This document shows, in pieces, positions 30,379 through 42,290 of a stretch of DNA of 64,000 nt. Where the stretch lies: NCBI GenBank assembly GCA_009192285.1, contig CM018604.1, forward strand, positions 1,736,001 to 1,800,000. Reading direction: 5' to 3'. The translations under genes were made by a program, and so were the position numbers. Numbering within the stretch: position 1 is the first letter of the stretch; the number at the start of each line of letters is the position of its first letter. The DNA comes from Morchella semilibera. Taxonomy: Eukaryota > Ascomycota > Pezizomycetes > Pezizales > Morchellaceae. The notes beneath the pieces were generated by a model. The model ran no database searches. It saw only the letters and a list, made by a program, of their open reading frames with translations, and was not told the DNA's origin.

Positions 30379-31620
30379 ATGACCTCTCCAGCTACCAATG
30401 CATTTGATTATCAAAAGCTCCATACGGATCTCGAAGGGTTCTTTGTCGCTCACCCTGAAGTGGACCCCGCCGCAACGGAAGGAGCGAAGCAAGCGTATGC
30501 CCTCCTCCAAAGAGCGCACGGAGGGGTCCAGCAATATGCGGTTGACATCACCACCCATCACTCCGAAACCAAACAAGGCCGGGCCGAGTTCCATAAAGAA
30601 ATCCAGGGACTACGGGCCAAGATTAAGAAGTTGCAAGAAGGAGTCAAGGGAGGTCTAGAGGAGCTCCACGACGACTTAACCAAGCCGTCTAAATCAGAGA
30701 AGCTTCCTGACCCGGAGAAATACCGGGGCGACCGCAAGACTCTCAGGACTTTTCAGAGGCAACTACAGATTAAGCTTACAGCTAATTTCGATCGTTTTCC
30801 TACCTCGGCCCAACAATTGGCATACTCTATTTCTCGACTGGAGGGACCGGCGGCGGATCAATTTTTAGTTTATATTATGGATGAAGGAATCGCTCTTGAT
30901 TCCATGGCAGAATTTTTTGAGATTTTGGACAATGCTTTTGGAGACCCAGACCGCGCCGCCACCGCCGCTCGTAATTTGAGGGAAATTAGGCAGCGCCAAC
31001 GCACCTTTTCCGAGTATTTTGCAGAGTTTCAGCGATATGCTGCCGACTCTGAGTTCAACGAGGCGGCCAAGATCGAATGTTTGCTGGAGGGACTTAACCA
31101 GGACCTAATGGCCCTGATGATTCAAAATGAAACACCAACCACGATTAAGGACTGCGGGCTGCTCCTTCAACGTCTTGATAATAAGCAACGGGCGCTACAG
31201 GCCAGGATGGGGAGATTTCGTTTTCAGATTCCAAGTGCCCCGGCCCCACGCTCCTTTGCTTCCAGTCCCCCCGTTGCACCAGCAACATCCCCAGTCGTAC
31301 GGGGGCCACCTCAATTACCACCGAAGAATGCTGCGCCAGCGGCCCATCCTTCCTATACTCCAGGGGGAGCTGTCCCTATGGATTTGTCTAATAGTTATCG
31401 TCGCCCGGACCCCAGGGAGAGAGAGGCACGCCGTGTGGAGAATCGTTGTTACTACTGTGGGGGGGTTGGACATTTGGTTAGGGACTGTAAGCTTTCGCCC
31501 TCGGGGAGGGCAGCACCTAGGATGAGGGGAGCATTGCTGGAAGCCAGGAAGGAAAAGAAGGAAAAGGAGGAGGAGTTGTTGTCGGATGAGGAGGAGTTAA
31601 AAGATTCGTCCCTGGCCTAG
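30379..31620 (+). CDS. Element B gag (413 aa)
   Basis: Gag of Gyp1: start MTSPATNAFDYQKL, a helical N-terminal part, capsid core (PEKYRGDRKTLRTFQRQLQ, AEFQRYAADSEFNEAAKIE), a CCHC zinc knuckle CYYCGGVGHLVRDC at about residue 355, and an acidic and lysine-rich tail. Confidence 0.9.
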   Translation: MTSPATNAFDYQKLHTDLEGFFVAHPEVDPAATEGAKQAYALLQRAHGGVQQYAVDITTHHSETKQGRAEFHKEIQGLRAKIKKLQEGVKGGLEELHDDLTKPSKSEKLPDPEKYRGDRKTLRTFQRQLQIKLTANFDRFPTSAQQLAYSISRLEGPAADQFLVYIMDEGIALDSMAEFFEILDNAFGDPDRAATAARNLREIRQRQRTFSEYFAEFQRYAADSEFNEAAKIECLLEGLNQDLMALMIQNETPTTIKDCGLLLQRLDNKQRALQARMGRFRFQIPSAPAPRSFASSPPVAPATSPVVRGPPQLPPKNAAPAAHPSYTPGGAVPMDLSNSYRRPDPREREARRVENRCYYCGGVGHLVRDCKLSPSGRAAPRMRGALLEARKEKKEKEEELLSDEEELKDSSLA

Positions 31621-31658
31621 GCGGCATAGCCCAGGGACCTCCAAAGGTTTTCTCTCAG

Positions 31659-34600
31659 GTGTCTATTTCAACGTTTTCAGTATCAGAAGGGGAGATGGAT
31701 GGGAATCAATTGATTGTAGTATGCTCTATTTCACAAAATAAAAAATCCATTGTACCCACTTATGCCTTGATTGATACTGGAGCGTCGGGGTATGCATTTA
31801 TTGATGAAGACTTTGTGCGCCGCCATGAGTTAAAGATGAAAAATCTGAGGACAGAGAGGGAGATTGATGTGATTGATGGAAGGCCTATTGAGTCTGGGAA
31901 GGTGACCAGGAAGGTGACGTTGGAATTGGAAATTAATGGACATGTGGAGGAGTGTCCTTTCTTTGTTACAAAGTTGGGACACTATCCGATTGTGATGGGA
32001 ATACCTTGGCTGAGGAAGCATGGAGTTTTGATTGATAGTGGAAGGAATGAGATTCGCTTTTAATCATCAGTATGTCTTGAACACTGCATAGCTAACCGCA
32101 AACCTATTGTTGCTCGAGGAATTTCAACTTCACCGCCAGAAAGGCCTGTTACCAATATCTCAGCAATTACTCCTCGATCGTTTAAGAAACTTTCGCAAGA
32201 TCCTACTGTGCAAATTTATTCGACCACCCTCTATGCTGTTAATAAAATATTGGAAATGCCTGCCAACCCTGATGGAACGATCCCAATTGACTATCAGCGG
32301 TTTCGACAGCTGTTTGATGAGACCAATGCCTCTAGACTACCGCCACATCGTCCTTATGACCATGAGATCAAACTCCAGGAAGGGACAGTACCACCCTTTG
32401 GTCCCATGTATAGTATGTCACGGGAAGAACTGAAGGCGTTGAGAGATTATTTGGCCGATAATTTGCAGAAAGGATTTCTTAGATCCAGCAACTCTCCAGC
32501 TGGTGCTCCGGTACTATTTGTTAAGAAAGCTGATGGTTCCTTGCGCTTGTGCGTTGATTATCGGAAGTTGAATGCCATTACGGTTAAGGATCGATATCCC
32601 CTTCCCCTTACACCAGAAACTATGGCCAACCTAGCACGGGCGAATTATTTTACCAAGCTGGATTTACGTTGGGGCTACAACCAGATTAGGATTAAAGAGG
32701 GGGATGAGTGGAAGACGGCTTTTAGAACTCGCTATGGACACTGGGAATATTTGGTGATGCCCTTTGGTTTAACTAATGCCCCTGCTACTTTTCAACGCTG
32801 GATTAACGATATCCTCCGGCCCTTTTTGGACCGTTGTGCTACTGCCTATCTTGACGATATTCTTATTTATTCGGAGACCCTGGAGCAACATCAACAGGAT
32901 GTGCAGCAAGTATTGGAAGCCCTGGAGGCCAATGAGGTGCATCTGAAACCCGAGAAGTGTGAATTCAGCGTACAGGAAACAAAATATTTGGGCATGATTT
33001 TAACTCCTGGAGGAATGAAGATGGACCCTGCTAAGGTACAAACGATTGTGGATTGGGAAGCGCCAAAGACAGTGAAGGAGGTTCAGGAATTTCTTGGGTT
33101 TGCCAATTTTTATCGACGTTTTATCTACGCTTACTCCCGAGTGGCTCGGCCATTGACTGCTCTGACAAAAAAGCACGTACGATTTGAGTGGACCCAAAAA
33201 GTTGAACAAGCTTTTCAGAAACTCAAGACGGCTTTTACCACTGCTCCTATTTTGATGCATCCTGACCCCGAAAAGGAATTTATTGTGGAAACCGACGCGT
33301 CGGACTATGTGTCGGCAGGGATATTATCACAACGGGACGACGAAGGAATACTTCATCCAGTCGCTTTCTTCTCTAAGACACACTCACCAGCAGAATGCAA
33401 TTATGAGATTTACGACAAGGAGTTGTTGGCTGTTATTCGTTGCTTCGAGGAATGGAGACCTCATTTGGAGACAGCTCAATTTCAAGTTAAAGTACTTACA
33501 GATCATCGCAATCTTGAGTATTTTATGTCGACTAAACTATTGAATCGGCGTCAAACCCGGTGGGCGGAATTCTTGTCCCGATTTAATTTTATTATTCAAT
33601 ACCGGCCAGGGAAGCAGGGGAGGAAGGTAGATATCTTGACCAGGAGGCCGACAGATTTACCGAAGGAAGGAGACGAGAGGTTGGAACAACAAAGTCGGGT
33701 GGTTTTGAAGAAAGAGAATTTGGATGCAAAGATAAGTTTGTTAGCGGGCTCTTTGTCAAATGAACCCGCTGAAGGATCGTCTCCCGTACTTGATTTATTT
33801 AATAAAGCTTACCAGTGTGATAGCTTTCCGAGTAAAGTTCTATCTATGCTTCGGGATGGCGTTCGACAATCGAAAGAGATTTCGTTGGGCGAGTGCAAGG
33901 AAAGCGAGGAAGGGTTACTGCTTTATCGGAATACCCTTTATGTCCCTGACTTTGACGAACTCAAACTCCATTTGCTAAAAGAGTATCACGATAAACCTTC
34001 GGCTGGACATCCTGGAAGATCAAAGACTCTGGAACTTCTCAGCCGGGAGTATTATTGGCCGACCATGCGGAAATATACAGACCGCTATGTTCAGAATTGC
34101 CATACCTGTCGACGAAGTAAGACGAACCATAATCCCCTACAAGGAGTTCTGCGCCCCTGTCGGTACCCAAAGGACCTTGGACAGATGTCACGATGGACTT
34201 TGTAACGGGACTTCCGGAAAGTCGTGGGTTTAATGCCATCCTAGTAGTGGTGGATCGGTTGACAAAAATGAAGCATTTGATTCCCACGACGGAGAATGTT
34301 AACGCCAGGGATCTGTCTCGTCTATACCTGGAGCAGGTATGGAAGTTACATGGGTTGCCCGAGACTATTGTTTCCGATCGAGGGACACAGTTCACTGCTG
34401 AATTTTGGAAAGTTCTCTGCGAACGGCTGGAGATTGCCCCTCGTTATTCCACAGCATTTCATCCTCAAACTGATGGACAAACAGAAAGGACCAATGCGAT
34501 TATGGAACAGTACCTCCGCAGTTATGTATCATATCAACAGGATAACTGGGTGGATTTTTTACCTCTGGCTGAATTTGCTACCAATAATCACATTTCCGAA

Positions 34601-35253
34601 ACTACTAATATGTCCCCCTTTCAGGCTAACTATGGGAGACACCCGAGGATGACCTTCGGACCCTTACAGCACGGGCAGACAGTGAATGCCGACCAGGCTA
34701 ATGGGTTGGCACGAGAGATGTTTCAAGTGTTTGACTTTCTGAAAAGCGAGATGTTTAGGGCACAGAAGATACAGGAGGAAATGGCCAACTTACATCGCAC
34801 CCCAGCACCTCGATATACAGTTGGCGATTCTGTCTGGCTTTCCACCAAGAATATCGAAACCAAGCGACCGTCGAAGAAACTCGATTGGAAACAAATCGGT
34901 CCCTACCCGGTTAAACGAATCGTGAGTCCTTATGCCTATGAACTGGAACTACCAGTCTCTATGAAGATACACCCGGTATTCCATGTTTCATTACTATCGC
35001 CTACAGTCGGAGATCCGGTCCCTGGACAAATTGTTGAACCGCCTCCACCGGTGGAAGTTGAAGGAGAGACCGAATGGGAGGTAGCGGAAATATTGGATTC
35101 GCGGAAGAGGGGCGACGGGTGGAGTACTTGGTTAGATATGCTGGATATGAAGAACCGTCCTGGCAACCTTCGAGCGATTTAGAGCATAGTCCTGATATTA
35201 GAAAAGCATTTCACAACCAATATCCTTCGAAAATTCGGCCTATCAGGAGCTAG
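31659..35253 (+). pseudogene. Element B pol region
   Basis: Protease (IDTGASGYAFIDEDF), reverse transcriptase ([30 protein letters not shown]), RNase H ([20 protein letters not shown]), integrase ([28 protein letters not shown]) and a chromodomain (TEWEVAEILDSRKR). Nearly whole; a few breaks. Confidence 0.88.
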
Positions 35254-35274
35254 GCCCTTGGAGGGGACCTGATC

Positions 35275-35908
35275 TGTCCCGGCGTCTTGGCATCTGTCCC
35301 GACAGTTCGGTGGGCAGTGTATGGTTGTGGCTGTTGGGGAAATGTTAAGCGAGAGCAGGGAATGCGAGGTGGAGGGTGTCGTCATAGGTTTCTAGGAGGT
35401 TCGATGGCGTGATGGATTGGTAATGTAAATAGCGGAGATGGTGGGGAGGATTACGAGGTGTGGTAGCGACGGGTTTCTATGGGATTCTGTGGATGATGAT
35501 ATGTAGTCTTGGCGGACTGGTGGAGGAGGTATGTTAAATAGCGGGGATAGATGTTTTTCTTAGTTCTTTCTTTCTTTTCTCTCTGTCTCGTCTTCCTGTT
35601 ATCTCGGTACATAGGAATCTACTCCTATTTCTAAAGCCATAGCCTCTCGTACCAAAGACTCGGTCCTCTCACAAGAGGAAACTCATAGTACCTATCATCG
35701 TTCACGTTGAGGTCCATCTGGTCCTCACCTTCCCTGCTCTGCGCTCTTGTGCCCTTGCTCTTGCCCCTGTCTTTGCCTGTGCCTGTGCTTGTCTCTGGCC
35801 GGTGTCGCCTCTGTCTTCGTCAGTCCCCTCGTTACGTAAACTGTGCTCCTCGGGTCCTTCTGCGTCATCATTGTCATCTTCTTCTTTGCGTCGGGTTACT
35901 CCGTCACA
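35275..35908 (+). repeat. 3' LTR of element B (634 bp)
   Basis: The same sequence as 29684-30317 as far as I could compare by eye, followed by CGATA. Confidence 0.92.
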
Positions 35909-35924
35909 CGATACCCCCTACCAC
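35909..35924 (+). other. 16-bp remnant of element D between B and C
   Basis: CGATACCCCCTACCAC: the piece of the D reverse transcriptase left between the two Gyp1 insertions, including the right copy of the B duplication and the left copy of the C duplication. Confidence 0.9.
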
Positions 35925-36558
35925 TGTCCCGGCGTCTTGGCATTTGTCCCGACAGTTCGGTAGGCGATGTACGGTTGTGGTTGTTAGGCAAATGTTAAGC
36001 GAGAGCGGGGAGTGCGAGGTGGAGGCTGTCGTCATTAGATTCTGGGAGGTTCGATGGCGTGATGGATTGGTAATGTAGAATAGCGGAGATGGTGGGGAGG
36101 ATTACGGGGTGTGGTAGTAACAGGTTTCTATGAGGTTCTATGAGCGGAGGTGTGAGTCATATTGGACTAGTGGAGGAGGTGTGTTAAATAGTCGAGATAG
36201 ATGTTTTCCTTAGTTCTTTCTTTCTTTTCTCTCTGTCTCGTCTTCCTGTTATCTCGGTACATAGGAATCTACTCCTATTTCTAAAGCCATAGCCTCTCGT
36301 ACCAAAGACTCGATCCTCTGACAAGAGGAAACTCATAGTATCCCTCATCGTTCTCGTTGAGGTCCCTTCGGTCCTCACTCTCCCTGCTCTGTGCTCTTGT
36401 GCCCTTGCTCTTGCCTTTGTCTTCGCCGGTGCCTGTGCTTGTGCCTGCCTGGCGTTGTCCCTGTCTTCATCGGCCCCCTCGTCGAGTACACTGTGCTCCT
36501 CGAGTCCCTCTGCGTCATCATTGTCATCTTCTTCTTTGCGTCGGGTTACTCCGTCACA
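35925..36558 (+). repeat. 5' LTR of element C (634 bp)
   Basis: TGTCCCGG...CGTCACA. Closer to the LTR variant of fragments at 12425 and 17453 in some segments than to the LTR of B, so Gyp1 has at least two LTR sublineages here. Confidence 0.9.
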
Positions 36559-36619
36559 CTAAGACGAGACCATCCTCACTCGACTAGCACAGTCCGAGTT
36601 CCTCGCACCACAGTTCACC

Positions 36620-37861
36620 ATGACCGCCCCTGCTACCAATGCATTTGATTATCAAAAGCTCCATACGGATCTCGAAGGGTTCTTTGTCGCTCACCCTGAA
36701 GTGGACCCCGCCGCAACGGAAGAAGCGAAGCAAGCGTATGCCCTCCTCCAAAGAGCGCACGGAGGGGTCCAGCAATATGCGGTCGACATCACCACCCATC
36801 ACTCCGAAACCGAACAAGGCCGGGCCGAGTTCCACAAAGAAATCCAGGGACTACGGGCTAAGATCAAAAAGCTGCAAGAAGGAGTCAAAGGAGGTTTAGA
36901 GGAGCTCCACGACGACTTAACCAAGCCATCCAAATCCGAGAAGCTACCCGACCCGGAGAAATACCGGGGCGATCGCAAGACTCTCAGGACTTTCCAGAGA
37001 CAACTTCAGATTAAGCTCACGGCTAATTTGGATCGCTTTCCTACCGCGGCTCAACAACTTGCGTATTTTATTTCTCGATTGGAAGGACCGGCGGCGGATC
37101 AATTTTTAGTTTATATTACAGATGAAGGAATCGCTCTCGATTCCATGGCGGAGTTTTTTGAAATTTTGGATAATGCTTTTGGGGATCCAGACCGCCGCCG
37201 CCACTGCTGCTCGAAATCTGAGGGAGATCAGGCAGCGCCAACGCACCTTTTCTGAATACTTTGCAGAGTTTCAGCGATACGCTGCCGACTCTGAGTTCAA
37301 CGAAGCGGCTAAGATTGAATGTTTGTTGGAAGGACTTAACCAGGACCTAATGGCTCTGATGATTCAGAATGAAACACCAACTACCATTAAGGACTGCGGG
37401 CTGCTTCTTCAACGTCTTGATAATAAGCAACGGGCGTTACAGGCCAGAATGGGGAGATTTCGTTTTCAGATTCCAAGTGCTCCTGCCCCGCGTCCCTTTG
37501 CTCCTCGTCCCCCCCGTTGCACCAGCAACATCCCCAGTCGTACGAGGACCGCCCCAACCACCACCGAAGAATCCTGCGCCAGCGGCCCACCCTTCCTATA
37601 CTCCTGGGGGAGCTGTTCCTATGGATTTGTCTAATAGTTACCGTCGCCCGGATCCCAGAGAAAGGGAGGCACGTCGTGTAGAGAATCGTTGCTATTACTG
37701 CGGGGGGTTGGACATTTGGTTAGAGATTGTAAGCTTTCGCCCTCGGGAAGGGCAGCACCTAGGATGAGGGGAGCGTTGTTGGAAGCAAGAAAGGAAAAGA
37801 AGGAAAAGGAAGAGGAGGTATTGTCGGATGAGGAGGAGTTAAAAGATTCGTCCCTGGCCTA
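36620..37861 (+). pseudogene. Element C gag region
   Basis: Matches the gag of B almost throughout (start MTAPATNAFDYQKL), ending near the common AAAGATTCGTCCCTGGCC tail. One or two breaks. Confidence 0.85.
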
Positions 37862-37899
37862 GGTGGCATAGCCCAGGGACCTCCAAAGGTTTTCTCTCA

Positions 37900-38036
37900 C
37901 ATCAGCAAACTCAACTTATGACTGTAGTCTCCCAACAGTCTCCTGGGTCTCCTGAGAGTCTCCTGAGACTCCTGGAGATTTTTTAACTCTCCTGAGGCTC
38001 AGGAGACCTCAGGAGATAAATGAAGTCTTGCTGATG
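37900..38036 (-). mobile_element. CATCAGCAA MITE, copy 3 (137 bp)
   Basis: CATCAGCAAACTCAAC...GTCTTGCTGATG, in the opposite orientation to copies 1 and 2, with a CA duplication. Element B, uninterrupted here (TTCTCTCAGGTGTCTATT), gives the empty site. It lies between gag and pol of the young element C, so this MITE moved recently. Confidence 0.95.
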
Positions 38037-38074
38037 CAGGTGTCTATTTCGACGTTTTCAGTATCAGAAGGGGA

Positions 38075-41000
38075 GATGGATGGGAATCAACTGATTGTAG
38101 TGTGTTCTATTTCACAAAATAAAAATCTATTGTACCCACTTATGCCTTGATTGATACTGGAGCGTTGGGATATGCATTTATTGATGAAGACTTTGTGCGC
38201 CGCCATGAATTAAAGATGAAAAATTTACGGACTGAGAGGGAGATTGATGTGATTGATGGAAGGCCTATCGAGTCTGGGAAGGTGACCAGGAAGGTGACGT
38301 TGGAATTGGAAATTAATGGACATGTGGAGGAGTGTCCTTTCTTTGTTACAAAGTTGGGACATTACCCGATTGTGATGGGAATCCCTTGGCTGAGGAAGCG
38401 TGGAGTTTTGATTGATAGTGGAAGGAATGAGATTCGCTTCCAGTCATCAGTGTGTCTTGAACATTGCATAGCCAACCACAAACCTATTGTTGCTCGAGGA
38501 ATTTCAACTTCACCACCCGAAAGGCCTGTTACAAATATTTCGGCAATTACTTCTCGATCGTTTAAGAAACTTTCGCAAGACCCTACTGTGCAAATTTATT
38601 CGACTACCCTCTATGCTATCAACAAAGTATTGGAGATGCCTGCCAACCCTGATGGAATGATTCCAATTGATTATCAGCGGTTCCGACAGCTGTTCGATGA
38701 GACCAATGCTTCTAGACTACCACCACATCGTCCCTATGACCATGAGATCAAACTTCAGGAAGGAACAGTACCACCCTTTGGTCCCATGTATAGTATGTCA
38801 CGGGAAGAGCTGAAGGCGTTGAGGGACTATTTGGCCGATAATTTGCAGAAAGGATTTCTTAGATCTAGTAATTCTCCAGCCGGCGCCCCGGTGCTATTTG
38901 TTAAAAAGGCTGATGGTTCCTTACGCTTGTGTGTTGATTATCGAAAGCTAAATGCTATTACGGTCAAGGATCGATACCCTCTTCCCCTTACACCAGAGAC
39001 GATGGCCAATTTAGCCCGTGCTAATTATTTTACCAAGCTGGACCTACGATGGGGATATAATCAGATTAGGATTAAAGAAGGGGACGAGTGGAAAACGGCT
39101 TTTCGAACACGCTATGGACATTGGGAATATTTGGTGATGCCTTTTGGTCTAACTAATGCTCCTGCTACCTTTCAACGTTGGATTAATGATATTCTTCGCC
39201 CCTTTCTGGATCGTTGCGCTACTGCTTATCTGGATGATATTCTTATTTATTCAGAAACCTTGGAACAACACCAACAGGATGTGCAACAAGTACTGGAAGC
39301 CTTGGAAGCTAATGAGGTCCATTTAAAACCAGAGAAATGCGAATTCAGCGTACAAGAGACAAAATATTTGGGCATGATCTTGACCCCTGGAGGAATGAAG
39401 ATGGATCCTGCTAAGGTACAGACAATTATGGACTGGGAAGCGCCCAAGACAGTGAAGGAGGTTCAGGAATTTCTTGGGTTTGCCAATTTCTATCGACGTT
39501 TTATCTATGCTTATTCCCGAGTGGCTCGGCCATTGACTACTCTGACAAAAAAGCATGTACGATTTGAGTGGACCCAAAAAGTTGAACAAGCCTTTCAGAA
39601 ACTCAAGACTGCTTTTACCACCGCTCCCATATTGATGCACCCTGATCCCGAGAAAGAATTTATTGTGGAAACCGATGCGTCAGATTATGTGTCGGCAGGG
39701 ATATTATCACAACGAGATGATGAAGGAGTTCTGCACCCGGTCGCTTTTTTCTCCAAGACACACTCGCCAGCAGAATGCAATTACGAAATTTATGATAAGG
39801 AGTTGTTAGCCATTATTCGTTGCTTCGAGGAATGGAGACCTCATTTGGAGACAGCTCAATTTCAAGTCAAAGTACTTACAGATCATCGCAATCTTGAGTA
39901 CTTTATGTCGACTAAATTGCTGAATAGACGTCAAACCCGTTGGGCGGAGTTTTTGTCTCGGTTTAATTTCGTTATTCAATATAGGCCCGGGAAGCAGGGA
40001 AGGAAGGTTGATATTCTGACCAGGAGGCCTAAGGATTTACCAAAGGAAGGGGATGAGAGATTGGAACAACAAAGTCGAGTGGTTTTAAAGAGGGAGAATT
40101 TAGATGCAAAGATAAGTTTGTTAGCGGGCTCTTTGTCAAATGAACCCGCTGAAGGATCGTCTCCCGTACTTGATTTGTTTAACAAAGCTTACCAGAGTGA
40201 TAGCTTTCCAAACAAAATTTTATCCATGCTCCGAAATGGCGTTCAACAATCGAAAGAGATCTCGTTGGCTGAGTGCAAGGAGAGCGAGGAGGGGCTATTG
40301 CTTTACCGGAATACTCTTTATGTCCCTGATTTTGATGAACTTGAGCTCTACCTGCTACGGGAGTATCATGATAAACCCTCTGCTGGACATCCTGGACGAT
40401 CAAAGACTTTGGAACTTCTCAGCCGGGAATATTATTGGCCGACCATGCGGAAATATACAGACCGCTATGTTCAGAATTGCCATACCTGTCGGCAAAGCAA
40501 GACGAATCATAATCCCCTACAAGGAGTTCTGCGCCCCCTATCGGTGCCCAAAGGACCCTGGACGGATGTCACGATGGATTTTGTAACGGGACTTCCGGAG
40601 AGTCATGGATTTAATGCCATTCTCGTAGTGGTGGATCGGTTGACAAAGATGAAGCATTTGATTCCTACGACGGAGAATGTTAACGCCAGGGATCTGTCTC
40701 GTCTATACCTTGAACAGGTATGGAAGTTACATGGGCTACCAGAGACTATTGTTTCCGATCGAGGGACACAGTTTACTGCTGAATTTTGGAAAGTTCTCTG
40801 TGAACGGCTGGAAATTGCCCCTCGTTATTCCACAGCATTTCATCCTCAGACCGATGGACAAACAGAAAGGACCAATGCGATTATGGAACAGTACCTCCGA
40901 AGTTATGTATCATATCAACAGGATAACTGGGTGGATTTTTTACCTCTGGCTGAATTTGCTACCAATAATCACATCTCCGAAACTACTAATATGTCCCCCT

Positions 41001-41635
41001 TTCAGGCTAACTATGGGAGACACCCGAGGATGACATTCGGACCTTTACAGCACGGACAGACGGTAAACGAGGACCAGGCTAATGGGTTGGCACGGGAGAT
41101 GTCACAGGTGTTTGATTTCCTGAAAAGTGAAATGTTCAGGGCGCAGAAGATACAGGAGGAGATGGCCAACTTACACCGGACTCCGGCACCTCGATATGCG
41201 GTTGGCGATTTTGTCTGGCTCTCGACTCGAAATATTGAGACAAAACGACCCTCGAAAAAACTTGACTGGAAACAAATTGGTCCCTACCCGGTCAAACGAA
41301 TTGTGAGCCCTTATGCCTACGAGGTGGAGTTTCCTGCCTCTATGAAAGTACATCCGGTATTTCATGTTTCATTATTATCGCCGACAGTTGGAGATCCTGT
41401 TCCCGGACAAATTGTTGAACCACCCCCACCGGTGAAAGTTGAAGGAGAGACTGAATGGGAAGTAGCGGAGATATTGGATTCGCGGAAGAGAGGGCGAAGG
41501 GTGGAGTACTTGGTTAGATATGTTGGATATGAAGAACCATCCTGGCAATCTTCGGGTGATTTGGAGCATAGTCCTGATATCAGGAAAGCATTCCACGACC
41601 AATATCCTTCGAAACCTCGGCCTATCAGGAGCTAG
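38075..41635 (+). CDS. Element C pol polyprotein
   Basis: Domain order is protease (MIDTGALGYAFIDEDF), reverse transcriptase ([32 protein letters not shown]), RNase H ([15 protein letters not shown]), integrase zinc site and core ([25 protein letters not shown]), and a C-terminal chromodomain (EWEVAEILDSRKRGRRVEY, YEEPSWQ). The frame is open over more than 1,100 residues; the very N-terminal end is uncertain. Confidence 0.9.
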
Positions 41636-41656
41636 GCCCTTGGAGGGGACCTGATC

Positions 41657-42290
41657 TGTCCCGGCGTCTTGGCATTTGTCCCGACAGTTCGGTAGGCGAT
41701 GTACGGTTGTGGTTGTTAGGGAAATGTTAAGCGAGAGCGGGGAGTGCGAGGTGGAGGCTGTCGTCATTAGATTCTGGGAGGTTCGATGGCGTGATGGATT
41801 GGTAATGTAGAATAGCGGAGATGGTGGGGAGGATTACGGGGTGTGGTAGTAACAGGTTTCTATGAGGTTCTATGAGCGGAGGTGTGAGTCATATTGGACT
41901 AGTGGAGGAGGTGTGTTAAATAGTCGAGATAGATGTTTTCCTTAGTTCTTTCTTTCTTTTCTCTCTGTCTCGTCTTCCTGTTATCTCGGTACATAGGAAT
42001 CTACTCCTATTTCTAAAGCCATAGCCTCTCGTACCAAAGACTCGATCCTCTGACAAGAGGAAACTCATAGTATCCCTCATCGTTCTCGTTGAGGTCCCTT
42101 CGGTCCTCACTCTCCCTGCTCTGTGCTCTTGTGCCCTTGCTCTTGCCTTTGTCTTCGCCGGTGCCTGTACTTGTGCCTGCCTGGCGTTGTCCCTGTCTTC
42201 ATCGGCCCCCTCGTCGAGTACACTGTGCTCCTCGAGTCCCTCTGCGTCATCATTGTCATCTTCTTCTTTGCGTCGGGTTACTCCGTCACA
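41657..42290 (+). repeat. 3' LTR of element C (634 bp)
   Basis: Partner of 35925-36558, followed by ACCAC and the resumed pol of element D. Confidence 0.92.

Larger units (their letters stand above)
29684..35908 (+). mobile_element. Element B: very young Gyp1 Ty3/Gypsy chromovirus
   Basis: Both LTRs are 634 bp (29684-30317 and 35275-35908) and I saw no difference between them. The target duplication CGATA (29679-29683 and 35909-35913) is perfect. Parts: gag 30379-31620; protease, reverse transcriptase, RNase H, integrase and chromodomain 31659-35253; polypurine stretch GGAGGGGACC just before the 3' LTR. It is almost whole, with a few breaks in pol. Identical LTRs imply a very recent insertion. 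Confidence 0.93.
35925..42290 (+). mobile_element. Element C: young Gyp1 Ty3/Gypsy chromovirus, pol looks whole
   Basis: LTRs 35925-36558 and 41657-42290, both 634 bp; I saw about two base differences. The target duplication ACCAC (35920-35924 and 42291-42295) is perfect. Parts: gag 36620-37861; MITE 37900-38036; pol up to 41635. The long pol frame of over 1,100 residues is open; gag shows one or two breaks. Young, slightly older than B by its LTRs. Confidence 0.93.
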
